36,274 bases of DNA. Source: Sulfurimonas sp. GTDB lineage: Bacteria; Campylobacterota; Campylobacteria; Campylobacterales; Sulfurimonadaceae. Where the stretch lies: contig JALUKS010000199.1 of assembly GCA_027056465.1 (NCBI GenBank), positions 12,071 to 48,344 on the forward strand. Direction: 5' to 3'. A program made the translations under genes and the position numbers. Below are positions 15,422 through 22,632 of the stretch, piece after piece (the first letter of the stretch is position 1; each line of letters opens with the position of its first letter). Under the pieces are notes generated by a model. That model did not search any database, was not told the origin of the DNA, and saw only the letters and a program-made list of their open reading frames with translations.

Positions 15422-16150
15422 TTAATTAATTATTTCGTAAACTATTTCAGTTTTATTTTTTATTTTTTTTATCTCTAGAACCTTTAAACCCTCTATCTCA
15501 AGAGCCATAAACTCTTTTATAGAACTTATCTGATGTTTTGCCACTTCACGAAGTACTATACCTCTGTAAGCTTTTGCCCAATGGCTTACTGTTTTTCCAT
15601 TTTTTAAAAACTTGAGAGTTGTATAGGGAGTTGATAGTTTGTAAAACTTCTCATAGTATCCAGCACGTAGATCTAGTATCTCATCATTTCCTAGAAAAAG
15701 ATCGAGTTGGTAGGAGAAACGCTCTTTATAAAATTTCTCAGGTACTATCTCTCCAATTTTGTTTCCCTGTTTGACTTTATAAATAGGGATGAGGTCACCA
15801 CCAAGCAGAGGACCATATAAATTTGAAAAAATGAGACTGTTTTTTTTCAAATACTCTTGAGCTACATTTTCTAGCTCTTGATACTTTAAATAATCATAAG
15901 CAACACCCTGATAGCGTGCAATAGCTGGTAAAAGAGGAGCATCAAAGATATTTTCTATATAAGCTTCACAGTCACTAAACTTTTTCATACCAAAGAGAGC
16001 TTTAATAGCCTCTTCATCTTTTGAATCGAGTATCTTTTGATAGGATGCAAGAATTTCATCTCTTGCATTTGTAGCACCAAAGAGTGAGAGCTTTGATTTT
16101 ATTCCACCGAGATTTTTACCTTCAGAGGGAGAAAAGAGTATTTTTAACAT
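15422..16150 (-). CDS. yaaA: YaaA-family (DUF328) peroxide stress protein
   Basis: YaaA-family proteins limit intracellular iron and protect DNA during peroxide stress in E. coli; a DNA-binding ability has been reported. The visible family marks are the N-terminal LKILFSPSEGK, the central YDYLKYQELE, and the C-terminal LKNGKTVSHWAKAYRGIVLREVAKH. At 242 aa it is slightly shorter than the E. coli protein. AAGGA lies about 10 nt before the ATG. It is followed 16 nt later by an RlmB-like methyltransferase gene in the same direction. Confidence 0.85.
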   Translation of the reverse strand: MLKILFSPSEGKNLGGIKSKLSLFGATNARDEILASYQKILDSKDEEAIKALFGMKKFSDCEAYIENIFDAPLLPAIARYQGVAYDYLKYQELENVAQEYLKKNSLIFSNLYGPLLGGDLIPIYKVKQGNKIGEIVPEKFYKERFSYQLDLFLGNDEILDLRAGYYEKFYKLSTPYTTLKFLKNGKTVSHWAKAYRGIVLREVAKHQISSIKEFMALEIEGLKVLEIKKIKNKTEIVYEIIN

Positions 16151-16193
16151 AAAGTGAAGATCCTTGTTGTGATAGTAAAAAATATTTTGTGCA

Positions 16194-16217
16194 ATTATAG
16201 CGACTAAATGTTATAAT
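16194..16217. promoter_or_regulatory. Back-to-back -10 boxes for yaaA (minus) and the HD-GYP gene (plus)
   Basis: TATAAT on the minus strand (16199-16194) precedes yaaA by 43 nt. On the plus strand TGTTATAAT (16209-16217) is an extended -10 lying 23 nt before the HD-GYP ATG. The boxes are 12 bp apart, so RNA polymerase could not easily use both at once. Confidence 0.45.
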
Positions 16218-16240
16218 ACATCTAATACAATGGAGAAGTT

Positions 16241-18160
16241 ATGAATAGAGATATAAAAAGTTTAACGGCGAATGAGATACTAGATTATGTGTTTACCTAT
16301 TTGACAGAAGTCTCTTCTCTCACAGACTATGATGAGATACTAGTCGTTCTCGCAAAAATGGGACGCTCGCTTACAAGTGCAGATAGATGTAGTATCTGGG
16401 TGGTTTCAGAGGATAAAAAAACTCTCTGGACAAAGGTAGCTCAAGGAGTAGGTCGCTTAGAAATACCTGTAGAATCAGGAATAGTAGGTGCAGCAATTAA
16501 GAATGGACAACGTGAAATTATTTCTGATGCCTATCTTGATGAGCGTTTTAATAAAGAGGTAGATTCTCAAACTGGCTATCGAACAAAAAGCATGATGGTT
16601 ATTCCTATGTATGATTATAGTGAAAATATAGTAGGTGCTTTTCAAGTAGTAAATCATCATGGAGAACATAATGAGTTTGAAGAAAGAGATTTAGAGCGTC
16701 TTACATTGGCTAGTACTTATGCAGCTGAAACACTTGTCTCTGCAAAACTAGCTATAGAAATAACAGAGACACAAAAAGAGGTAGTCTTTACAATGGGTTC
16801 TATTGCTGAGAGTAGATCAAAAGAGACAGGAAATCATGTCAAACGTGTTGCCGAGTACTCAAAGATTTTAGCACTAGCCTATGGACTTGATGAAGAGGAA
16901 TCAGAACTTCTTAAACAAGCAAGTCCAATGCATGATATAGGTAAAGTAGCAATTTCAGATAGTATTTTAAATAAACCTGGTCGTTTTGATGAGAATGAGC
17001 GTTTTATTATGAACACTCATGCTGAACTTGGATATAAGATGATAAAAGACTCTAATCGTCCACTCCTAAAAGCAGCTTCTATTGTAGCTTACGAGCATCA
17101 TGAAAAATGGAATGGTACAGGATATCCACGGAAGCTAAAAGGCAAAGAAATCCATATCTATGGTCGTATTACAGCTTTAGCAGATGTTTTTGATGCATTG
17201 GGAAGTGATAGGGTATATAAAAAGGCTTGGAGTAATGAAAGAATTTTTTCTTTGTTACATGAAGAGAGAGGAGAACATTTTGATCCACATCTCGTAGATA
17301 TCTTTTTTGAGAATTTAGAAAAAATAGAAGCGGTCCGTGATAGTTTTAATGATAGATATGAGGACCAAACAGCTCTTAGTGAACAAAAAGAGATAAAAAT
17401 CCTAGGGGCTTATGGTACAAAATCAAAAGGCTATGGAACAAGTGCTTTCTATGTGAATAAAAAAAATGTAATTGATGCAGGCAATCTACTTGAACCGCTT
17501 AATATAGAAAGTATAGATATAGAAAATATCTGGATGACACATTCACATCTTGACCATATTATAGATATTGCATATATATTAGATAACTATTTCAACTTAC
17601 GTAAAAAATCTCTTAACATTATAGGATTACCTGAAACCATACAAGCTATAAAGGAGAATTTTTTAAATAATACAATATGGCCAGACTTTAGTGTTATACC
17701 ATTAACACTCTCAGATGAAATGGCTGTAACATATACAGAGATAGAAATAGATAAAGAGTATAGTATAGGAAAGCAGGAGACAATCAAGGCATTTTATACA
17801 GATCATACGGTTGCAAGTTGTGGTTATGTCTATACAAAAGAGAATAAGAGTGTTCTTATAACAGCGGATACCTATTCACTTGATAATGCAATAAATGAGA
17901 TAAATAGTAATGATAAAATATCTAGTGTAGTAATAGAATGTTCTTTTCCTAGTGAGTTTGAAAATTTAGCAATAACTTCTAAACATCTGACACCAAAAAT
18001 ATTGTTTAAGATGTTAGAAGATGTCAAAAGAGAGGGTGTGCAACTTTATATCAATCATATTAAACCATCTTACTTTAAAAGAATCAGTGATGAGATAGAG
18101 GAATATAGGGGAAAATGGGAGCCAAAAATACTAAAAGATGGAAATTTCATATATTTTTAG
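16241..18160 (+). CDS. GAF - HD-GYP - metallo-beta-lactamase (class II cNMP phosphodiesterase-like) fusion
   Basis: This is a 639-aa cytoplasmic signalling protein with three domains. A GAF sensor lies at about residues 25-165. An HD-GYP domain at about 180-365 has HDIGK at 231-235 and HHEKWNGTGYP ending at 296; it would hydrolyse cyclic di-GMP. From about 385 there is a metallo-beta-lactamase fold with THSHLDH (433-439), His522, Asp543 in ITADT, His582 in HLTP and His606 in INHIKP. This ligand set and HxHLDHI motif resemble class II cyclic-AMP phosphodiesterases. All catalytic residues of both hydrolases appear intact. There is no transmembrane helix. TGGAG and an extended -10 precede the start. 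The combined activity is inference; the third domain could act on another phosphodiester. Confidence 0.85.
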   Translation: MNRDIKSLTANEILDYVFTYLTEVSSLTDYDEILVVLAKMGRSLTSADRCSIWVVSEDKKTLWTKVAQGVGRLEIPVESGIVGAAIKNGQREIISDAYLDERFNKEVDSQTGYRTKSMMVIPMYDYSENIVGAFQVVNHHGEHNEFEERDLERLTLASTYAAETLVSAKLAIEITETQKEVVFTMGSIAESRSKETGNHVKRVAEYSKILALAYGLDEEESELLKQASPMHDIGKVAISDSILNKPGRFDENERFIMNTHAELGYKMIKDSNRPLLKAASIVAYEHHEKWNGTGYPRKLKGKEIHIYGRITALADVFDALGSDRVYKKAWSNERIFSLLHEERGEHFDPHLVDIFFENLEKIEAVRDSFNDRYEDQTALSEQKEIKILGAYGTKSKGYGTSAFYVNKKNVIDAGNLLEPLNIESIDIENIWMTHSHLDHIIDIAYILDNYFNLRKKSLNIIGLPETIQAIKENFLNNTIWPDFSVIPLTLSDEMAVTYTEIEIDKEYSIGKQETIKAFYTDHTVASCGYVYTKENKSVLITADTYSLDNAINEINSNDKISSVVIECSFPSEFENLAITSKHLTPKILFKMLEDVKREGVQLYINHIKPSYFKRISDEIEEYRGKWEPKILKDGNFIYF

Positions 18161-18168
18161 CAAAAACC

Positions 18169-18197
18169 TTGACATTAAAAACGAAAAGGACTATAAT
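18169..18197 (+). promoter_or_regulatory. Perfect-consensus sigma70 promoter of the tRNA-tuf operon
   Basis: TTGACA (18169-18174), a 17-bp spacer and TATAAT (18192-18197) match the bacterial sigma70 consensus exactly. The expected start at about 18204 is some 11 nt before tRNA-Thr(TGT). The -35 box begins 8 nt after the HD-GYP stop codon. Confidence 0.85.
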
Positions 18198-18214
18198 TCT
18201 GACTCAATTTCGAT

Positions 18215-18291
18215 GCCGACATAGCTCAGTTGGCTAGAGCAGCTGATTTGTAATCAGCAGGCCCGGGGTTCAAATCCTCGTGTCGGCACCA
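18215..18291 (+). tRNA. tRNA-Thr (anticodon TGT)
   Basis: The cloverleaf is complete: acceptor GCCGACA with TGTCGGC, anticodon stem GCTGA with TCAGC, loop TTTGTAA giving anticodon TGT, and encoded CCA. It is the first gene of the Thr-Tyr-Gly-Thr-tuf transcription unit, at the position of E. coli thrU. Confidence 0.96.
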
Positions 18292-18356
18292 TTGAAATTT
18301 GAATATTAGAAACAGTGTTAGACCAGAAAAGATATAAGTTTACTTATATAATTTGT

Positions 18357-18441
18357 GGTGAGATAGTCAAGTGGCCAACGACGGCGGACTGTAAATCCGC
18401 TCCCTACGGGTTCAGAGGTTCGACTCCTCTTCTCACCACCA
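18357..18441 (+). tRNA. tRNA-Tyr (anticodon GTA)
   Basis: This is a class II tRNA of 85 nt with a long variable arm (CTCCCTACGGGTTCAGAG region). Acceptor GGTGAGA pairs with TCTCACC. Anticodon stem GCGGA/TCCGC encloses CTGTAAA, giving GTA. CCA is encoded. Confidence 0.96.
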
Positions 18442-18450
18442 TCGTTTAAT

Positions 18451-18526
<76 letters not shown>

Positions 18527-18678
18527 TAAACACAAAACTTCTGGAAGCTGAAGTACAATTTTTTGCACTTACTTCATAAAACTATATGAATATTTACTTG
18601 TATAGTTATCTAATCACAAAAAACTAATAGTATTAATAAAAAAAGAGTTATTCAATTATTGCTTGATGTAGTCTTGAT
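18527..18678 (+). other. 152-bp spacer inside the tRNA operon with two weak hairpins
   Basis: There is no gene here. AAGT-A-CAA and TTG-C-ACTT can fold around a T-run at about 18550-18570. AACTATA (18580-18586) pairs with TATAGTT (18601-18607). The end carries the left arm of the inverted repeat that brackets tRNA-Thr(GGT). Confidence 0.4.
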
Positions 18679-18791
18679 GCTGTCGTGGCTCAGGGGTAGA
18701 GCACTTGCTTGGTAAGTAAGAGGCCGTGGGTTCAAATCCCACCGTCAGCACCATAATGTAGAAATTATATATATTTAAGCAATAATTGAAT
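18650..18791 (+). repeat. 15-bp perfect inverted repeat bracketing tRNA-Thr(GGT)
   Basis: ATTCAATTATTGCTT (18650-18664) and AAGCAATAATTGAAT (18777-18791) are exact reverse complements that enclose the whole tRNA gene. G-U and A-U pairs can add two more positions inward. In the precursor RNA this would close a stem around the tRNA, like the processing stalks of pre-rRNA. Confidence 0.7.
18679..18753 (+). tRNA. tRNA-Thr (anticodon GGT)
   Basis: Anticodon stem CTTGC/GTAAG (with one G-U) encloses TTGGTAA, giving GGT. The T arm GTGGG-TTCAAAT-CCCAC is perfect and CCA is encoded. The acceptor stem GCTGTCG/CGTCAGC has an apparent U-U mismatch at 5-68. It sits just before tuf, as E. coli thrT does before tufB. 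Confidence 0.95.
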
Positions 18792-18801
18792 GATTTTTGG
18801 A

Positions 18802-18807
18802 TATAAT
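18802..18807 (+). promoter_or_regulatory. tuf: Candidate second promoter (-10) for tuf
   Basis: TATAAT follows a T-rich stretch downstream of tRNA-Thr(GGT) and lies 35 nt before the tuf ATG. It would allow tuf expression independent of the tRNA promoter. Confidence 0.5.
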
Positions 18808-18842
18808 TCCAATTCAATTCACAAACTAAGTAGGAGAACACA

Positions 18843-20045
18843 ATGGCAAAAGAAAAATTTGAACGTGGTACGAAACCCCACGTAAACATCGGTACAATTG
18901 GACACGTTGACCACGGTAAAACAACACTAACAGCTGCAATTACAGCAGTATTAGCAGTAACTAATGGTGCTGCACTTATGGATTACGATCAGATCGATAA
19001 TGCTCCAGAAGAAAGAGAACGTGGTATCACGATCGCTACTTCACATGTTGAGTACGAAACTGACAAACGTCACTATGCACACGTTGACTGTCCAGGTCAC
19101 GCGGATTATGTTAAGAACATGATTACTGGTGCTGCTCAAATGGATGGTGCTATTCTTGTTGTTTCTGCAGCGGATGGCCCAATGCCACAAACTCGTGAGC
19201 ATATCCTTCTTTCTAAGCAAGTTGGTGTTCCTTACATCGTTGTTTTCATGAACAAAGAAGATATGGTTGATGATGAAGAGTTAATGGAACTAGTAGAGAT
19301 GGAAATTCGTGAACTTCTTGACATGTACGACTTCCCAGGTGATGACACTCCAATTACTGCGGGTTCTGCACTTAAAGCTCTTGAAGAAGCAAAAACTGGT
19401 ACTCTTGCTGAGTGGTCAGATAAAATTATTGCTCTTATGGCTACTGTTGATGCATGGATTCCTGATCCAGTTCGTGAAACTGATAAAGATTTCTTAATGC
19501 CTATTGAAGATGTTTTCTCAATCTCTGGTCGTGGTACAGTTGTTACTGGTAAAATCGATCGTGGTACTATCAAAGTTGGTGAAGAAGTAGAAATCGTTGG
19601 TATCACTGATACTATGAAAACTACTGTAACTGGTGTTGAAATGTTCCGTAAAGAGATGGAAGAAGGTATTGCTGGAGATAACTGTGGTATTTTAATCCGT
19701 GGTATAGCTAAAGAAGAAGTTCAACGTGGACAAGTTCTTTGTAAGCCAGGTACTATTAACCCACACACAACATTTACTGCAGAAATTTATGTTCTAAGTA
19801 AAGATGAGGGTGGTCGTCATACTCCATTCTTCTCAAACTACCGTCCTCAGTTCTACGTACGTACAACTGATGTTACTGGTGCTATTACATTACCAGAAGG
19901 TACTGAGATGGTTATGCCAGGTGATAACGTAAGTATTACTGCTGAGTTAATTCACCCAATTGCAATGGAAGTTGGTACTAACTTCGCTATCCGTGAGGGT
20001 GGTAGAACTGTTGGTGCTGGTGTTGTTGCATCAATTGTTAAATAA
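18843..20045 (+). CDS. tuf: Elongation factor Tu
   Basis: EF-Tu is the GTPase that delivers aminoacyl-tRNA to the ribosome. The G motifs are GHVDHGKT (20-27), DCPGHADY and NKED. Domain 2 shows [13 protein letters not shown] and domain 3 [24 protein letters not shown], which contacts tRNA and kirromycin-type drugs. The C-terminus [19 protein letters not shown] is complete. AGGAG precedes the ATG. At 400 aa it is of normal length. It is the last gene of a Thr-Tyr-Gly-Thr tRNA operon and is followed by rpmG, tRNA-Trp, secE and nusG. It is separate from the rpsL-rpsG-fusA cluster 12 kb downstream. Confidence 0.99.
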   Translation: MAKEKFERGTKPHVNIGTIGHVDHGKTTLTAAITAVLAVTNGAALMDYDQIDNAPEERERGITIATSHVEYETDKRHYAHVDCPGHADYVKNMITGAAQMDGAILVVSAADGPMPQTREHILLSKQVGVPYIVVFMNKEDMVDDEELMELVEMEIRELLDMYDFPGDDTPITAGSALKALEEAKTGTLAEWSDKIIALMATVDAWIPDPVRETDKDFLMPIEDVFSISGRGTVVTGKIDRGTIKVGEEVEIVGITDTMKTTVTGVEMFRKEMEEGIAGDNCGILIRGIAKEEVQRGQVLCKPGTINPHTTFTAEIYVLSKDEGGRHTPFFSNYRPQFYVRTTDVTGAITLPEGTEMVMPGDNVSITAELIHPIAMEVGTNFAIREGGRTVGAGVVASIVK

Positions 20046-20064
20046 TTCGCACTAGCGAATTATT
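20041..20064 (+). other. Hairpin straddling the tuf stop codon
   Basis: AATAATTCGC and GCGAATTATT form a 10-bp stem with loop ACTA. The 5' arm includes the tuf TAA, and a short T-rich tail follows. It may end part of the tuf transcripts or protect their 3' ends, lowering rpmG expression. Confidence 0.55.
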
Positions 20065-20088
20065 TAATCCTTTAAAGGTAAATATAAC

Positions 20089-20241
20089 ATGAGAGAAGCA
20101 GTTCACTTAGGTTGTGAGAAATGTACTAGACGTAATTATCACACAACAAAAAATAAAAAGACTCATACAGAGAAATTTTCAGTACGTAAGTATTGTAAAT
20201 GGTGTCGTGAGCACACAACTCATAAAGAGATGAAGTTATAA
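20089..20241 (+). CDS. rpmG: 50S ribosomal protein L33
   Basis: This 50-aa protein was missed by the ORF track because of its length. It reads MREAVHLGCEKCTRRNYHTT near the start and ends in HKEMKL. Four cysteines (9, 12, 36, 39; CEKC and CKWC) form a zinc ribbon, so this is the zinc-binding C+ form, not the cysteine-free form. A GGTAAATATAAC ribosome-binding region precedes the ATG. It sits between tuf and tRNA-Trp, a standard place in many bacteria. No second, zinc-free L33 copy is visible here. Confidence 0.96.
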   Translation: MREAVHLGCEKCTRRNYHTTKNKKTHTEKFSVRKYCKWCREHTTHKEMKL

Positions 20242-20266
20242 TAACTTTTTCTTTTTAGAGAATTTG

Positions 20267-20292
20267 AACCAAGAATTTTTCTTGGTTTTTTA
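20267..20292 (+). terminator. Intrinsic terminator-like hairpin after rpmG, abutting tRNA-Trp
   Basis: AACCAAGAA and TTCTTGGTT form a 9-bp stem with loop TTT and run straight into more T residues. The element ends about 1-2 nt before the tRNA-Trp 5' end, so the tRNA must come from readthrough or from a promoter inside this stretch. Confidence 0.6.
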
Positions 20293-20293
20293 T

Positions 20294-20369
20294 AGGCGTA
20301 TAGCTCCAATGGTAGAGCACCGGATTCCAAATCCGGGTGTTGCGGGTTCGAGTCCCCCTACGCCTGCCA
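20294..20369 (+). tRNA. tRNA-Trp (anticodon CCA)
   Basis: Acceptor AGGCGTA pairs with TACGCCT. Anticodon stem CCGGA/TCCGG encloses TTCCAAA, giving CCA. A G discriminator and encoded CCA follow. The position between rpmG and secE is common in bacteria. Confidence 0.96.
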
Positions 20370-20403
20370 CTATTTATTATTAGTTAAACTTTAGAGTTTC
20401 ACT

Positions 20404-20409
20404 TATAAT
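20404..20409 (+). promoter_or_regulatory. Candidate -10 box for secE-nusG
   Basis: TATAAT lies 33 nt before the chosen secE ATG, after a small AAACT/AGTTT hairpin that follows tRNA-Trp. Confidence 0.4.
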
Positions 20410-20442
20410 AGATATTATTGAAATTTAGAATGGAAAATGATT

Positions 20443-20622
20443 ATGAACTTAAGTAAACATATTAGACAAGCAAAAAGCGAACTAGATAAGGTAATCTTTC
20501 CAACAGGTGGGCAAGTAAAACAAGCATATATATCTGTAATTATAGTAGTGAGTGTTATTGCTGCATTTTTGGCATTAGTAGATTTATTGATGTCATCAAT
20601 TATGAAAACAATAGTAGGATAG
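20443..20622 (+). CDS. secE: Preprotein translocase subunit SecE
   Basis: SecE is the essential small subunit of the SecYEG channel, clamping SecY in the inner membrane. The protein is the short single-helix type: amphipathic N-terminal helix HIRQAKSELDKVIFPTGGQVKQA, then one transmembrane helix (about residues 30-52, ISVIIVVSVIAAFLALVDLL). The track starts two codons earlier at 20437. I prefer the ATG at 20443 because GGAA is then about 8 nt upstream, not touching the start. It is 8 nt ahead of nusG, in the usual secE-nusG pairing. Confidence 0.95.
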   Translation: MNLSKHIRQAKSELDKVIFPTGGQVKQAYISVIIVVSVIAAFLALVDLLMSSIMKTIVG

Positions 20623-20630
20623 GAAAGAAA

Positions 20631-21158
20631 ATGGCACAACAATGGTACTCAATTCAAACTTATGGTAATGATAGACAAGTAAGGGATGCAATATTTAATA
20701 TGATTGAGGAGATGAGTCTTCAAGAATTTATTACAGAAGTTATCGTTCCTACGGAAGATGTTATCGAAGTAAAAGACGGAAAGAAAAAAATAAGTGAGCG
20801 TTCACTCTACTCTGGATATGTTTTTGCAAAATTAGAATTAAATACAGAGATTCAACACCTTATTCAGTCAGTGCCAAAGGTATCTGGTTTTATTGGCGAA
20901 GGTAATATTCCTACTCCACTAAGTGAACATGATATTAATGTTATTCTTGATCGTGTGAACAATCGTGCTGCTCCAAAACCAAAAGTATTTTTTGATAATG
21001 GTGAAACAGTTCGTATTATTGATGGACCATTTGCAAACTTTACAGCAACTGTAGATGAATATGACCTAGAGCATGGAACACTTAAGCTCAATGTCTTGAT
21101 ATTTGGCCGTGCGACTCCTGTTGATATCTCTTACACACAAGTAGAGAAAATCATCTAA
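20631..21158 (+). CDS. nusG: Transcription termination/antitermination factor NusG
   Basis: NusG binds the RNA polymerase clamp, suppresses pausing, and couples polymerase to Rho or to ribosomal protein S10. The N-terminal NGN domain reads [17 protein letters not shown] and [11 protein letters not shown]. The C-terminal KOW domain begins [23 protein letters not shown] (about residue 124). At 175 aa it is of standard length. AGGAAAG precedes the ATG. It is 8 nt downstream of secE and is followed by a long hairpin before rplK. Confidence 0.98.
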   Translation: MAQQWYSIQTYGNDRQVRDAIFNMIEEMSLQEFITEVIVPTEDVIEVKDGKKKISERSLYSGYVFAKLELNTEIQHLIQSVPKVSGFIGEGNIPTPLSEHDINVILDRVNNRAAPKPKVFFDNGETVRIIDGPFANFTATVDEYDLEHGTLKLNVLIFGRATPVDISYTQVEKII

Positions 21159-21163
21159 TATAC

Positions 21164-21218
21164 TTTGACTGTGTTAAGTTTAGGTTTTTATAAGAGACTT
21201 AAGCTTAACACAGTTAAG
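21164..21218 (+). other. Long (about 25-bp) hairpin between nusG and rplK
   Basis: The core is CTGTGTTAAG (21169-21178) against CTTAACACAG (21204-21213). Pairing continues outward and, with several G-U pairs, inward to a 5-nt loop. No T-run follows. It is suited to RNase III cleavage or protein binding rather than termination. Confidence 0.6.
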
Positions 21219-21246
21219 CGAATAAAATAAACACAAAGGAAATATC

Positions 21247-21672
21247 ATGGCAAAAAAAGTTATGGATTATATCAAGCTACACATTGACGCTGGTAAAGCA
21301 AACCCTGCTCCACCAGTTGGACCAGCATTAGGACAACGTGGTGTTAACATCATGGAATTCACTAAAGCATTCAATGAAAAAACTAAAGACAAAATGGGCT
21401 TTAAAGTTCCAGTTGTAATTACTGTTTATACTGATAGAAGTTTCTCTTTTATCACTAAGCAACCACCGGCATCTGCTCTTCTTATGAAGGCTGCCAACCT
21501 TAAGAAAGGTACGGATAATCCACTTAAAAATAAAGTTGGAAAAATTACTCGTGCACAACTTATGGAAGTTGTTGATGCAAAAATTGCTGACTTAAATACA
21601 GATGACAAAGATATGGCAGCGAATACTCTAGCGGGTACTGCACGTTCAATGGGTATCGAAATAGTAGAGTAG
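21247..21672 (+). CDS. rplK: 50S ribosomal protein L11
   Basis: L11 forms the GTPase-associated centre with L10 and L7/L12 and with the 23S rRNA thiostrepton loop. The N-terminal domain shows [29 protein letters not shown], including the proline-rich helix next to the thiostrepton site. The C-terminal rRNA-binding domain ends [12 protein letters not shown]. At 141 aa it has the usual length. AAAGGA precedes the ATG. It begins the L11-L1 pair, followed by a 72-bp spacer with a weak hairpin (AATCAC/GTGATT at 21686-21705). Confidence 0.98.
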   Translation: MAKKVMDYIKLHIDAGKANPAPPVGPALGQRGVNIMEFTKAFNEKTKDKMGFKVPVVITVYTDRSFSFITKQPPASALLMKAANLKKGTDNPLKNKVGKITRAQLMEVVDAKIADLNTDDKDMAANTLAGTARSMGIEIVE

Positions 21673-21744
21673 GTTTTATCTATTCAATCACCAACCACAG
21701 TGATTTAAAATATTTGTGGCAGAATTTAGATGGAGAATTTGACA

Positions 21745-22437
21745 ATGAGCAAAAGATATAAACAATTAGTAGAAAAGATAGATGCTAGCAAAGCTTACAG
21801 TGTAACTGAAGCTGCTGCAACTGTAAAAGATTTAACAAGTGCAAAATTTGACGAAACTGTTGAAATTGCTATGAACTTAAATGTAGATCCTCGTCATGCT
21901 GACCAAATGGTTCGTGGTGCACTTGTACTTCCACATGGTACTGGTAAGACTGTTCGTGTTGCAGTATTTGCAAAGGGTGTTAAAGCTGATGAAGCTAAAG
22001 CTGCTGGTGCTGACATTGTTGGTACTGATGATTTAGTTGCTGACATTAAAGCTGGAATTTTTAACTTTGATGTAGTTGTTGCTGCACCAGACTGTATGGG
22101 TCTTGTTGGACAAATTGGTCGTATTCTAGGGCCAAAAGGTCTTATGCCTAACCCTAAAACAGGAACTGTAACTCCAGATGTTGCAACTGCTGTTAAGAAT
22201 GTTAAAGGCGGGCAAGTAAACTTCCGTGTTGACAAAAAAGGTAATATCCATGCAGGTATTGGTAAAGCAAGTTTTGCTGCAGAGCAAATAGCTGAAAATC
22301 TTACCTCTTTCCTTGCTGCTATAAATAAGCAAAAACCAGCTTCTGCAAAAGGTCGTTATATCAAGAATGCTGCTCTTAGTTTAACTATGAGTCCAGCTGT
22401 TAAACTTGATTTAGTAGAACTAGCAGATATCAAGTAG
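21745..22437 (+). CDS. rplA: 50S ribosomal protein L1
   Basis: L1 forms the mobile stalk that helps release E-site tRNA, and in many bacteria it represses its own L11-L1 message. Family marks are [13 protein letters not shown] at the start, [25 protein letters not shown], and [22 protein letters not shown]. The track starts 5 codons early. The ATG at 21745 has GGAG 9 nt upstream and gives the expected N-terminus and 230 aa. No L1-binding site was clearly identified in the leader of rplK. Confidence 0.97.
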   Translation: MSKRYKQLVEKIDASKAYSVTEAAATVKDLTSAKFDETVEIAMNLNVDPRHADQMVRGALVLPHGTGKTVRVAVFAKGVKADEAKAAGADIVGTDDLVADIKAGIFNFDVVVAAPDCMGLVGQIGRILGPKGLMPNPKTGTVTPDVATAVKNVKGGQVNFRVDKKGNIHAGIGKASFAAEQIAENLTSFLAAINKQKPASAKGRYIKNAALSLTMSPAVKLDLVELADIK

Positions 22438-22450
22438 AAATACTTAAGCA

Positions 22451-22526
22451 TAAACGCCATCTGGCGTTTAAGTCTTTATTTTGAGATATTAGTATCTTAA
22501 ACTAAAGATTTTCATTTTGAAAATCT
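22451..22526 (+). other. Two perfect hairpins between rplA and the L10 leader
   Basis: TAAACGCCA/TGGCGTTTA (22451-22470, loop TC) is followed by a mixed T-rich stretch and could act as a partial terminator. AGATTTTC/GAAAATCT (22506-22526, loop ATTTT) has no T-run. Together with the leader they make a 195-nt structured gap between L1 and L10. Confidence 0.5.
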
Positions 22527-22544
22527 GAATTTACTTGGACTAAA

Positions 22545-22612
22545 GATAGTTGGGGGTATTTACCGTGTTGGTAATGAGCTTAATCGAGCCTTTCTCGCCC
22601 CTCTTGAAGTTA
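22545..22612 (+). promoter_or_regulatory. L10 leader (autoregulatory binding site for the L10-L12 complex)
   Basis: GGGG (from 22552) pairs with CCCC (22598-22601) and closes a junction with TTACC/GGTAA and CGAG/CTCG hairpins, separated by a GAGCTTAAT joining strand. This layout directly upstream of rplJ matches the L10 leader family, by which excess L10(L12)4 represses its own operon. Confidence 0.75.
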
Positions 22613-22632
22613 TGTCTGGAAAGGAGAATTAT

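Noticed and set aside
18656-18889. 77-aa minus-strand ORF with VGFEPTASYLPSKCSTPEPRQ
   Set aside because: The peptide is the reverse complement of tRNA-Thr(GGT) and the start of tuf. Such tRNA-derived peptides are a familiar false annotation.
19232-19606. 124-aa minus-strand ORF rich in Ser, Thr and Ile
   Set aside because: Antisense shadow of tuf; its composition reflects the codon usage of the sense strand.
21894-22235. 113-aa minus-strand ORF
   Set aside because: Antisense shadow of rplA with no supporting signals.
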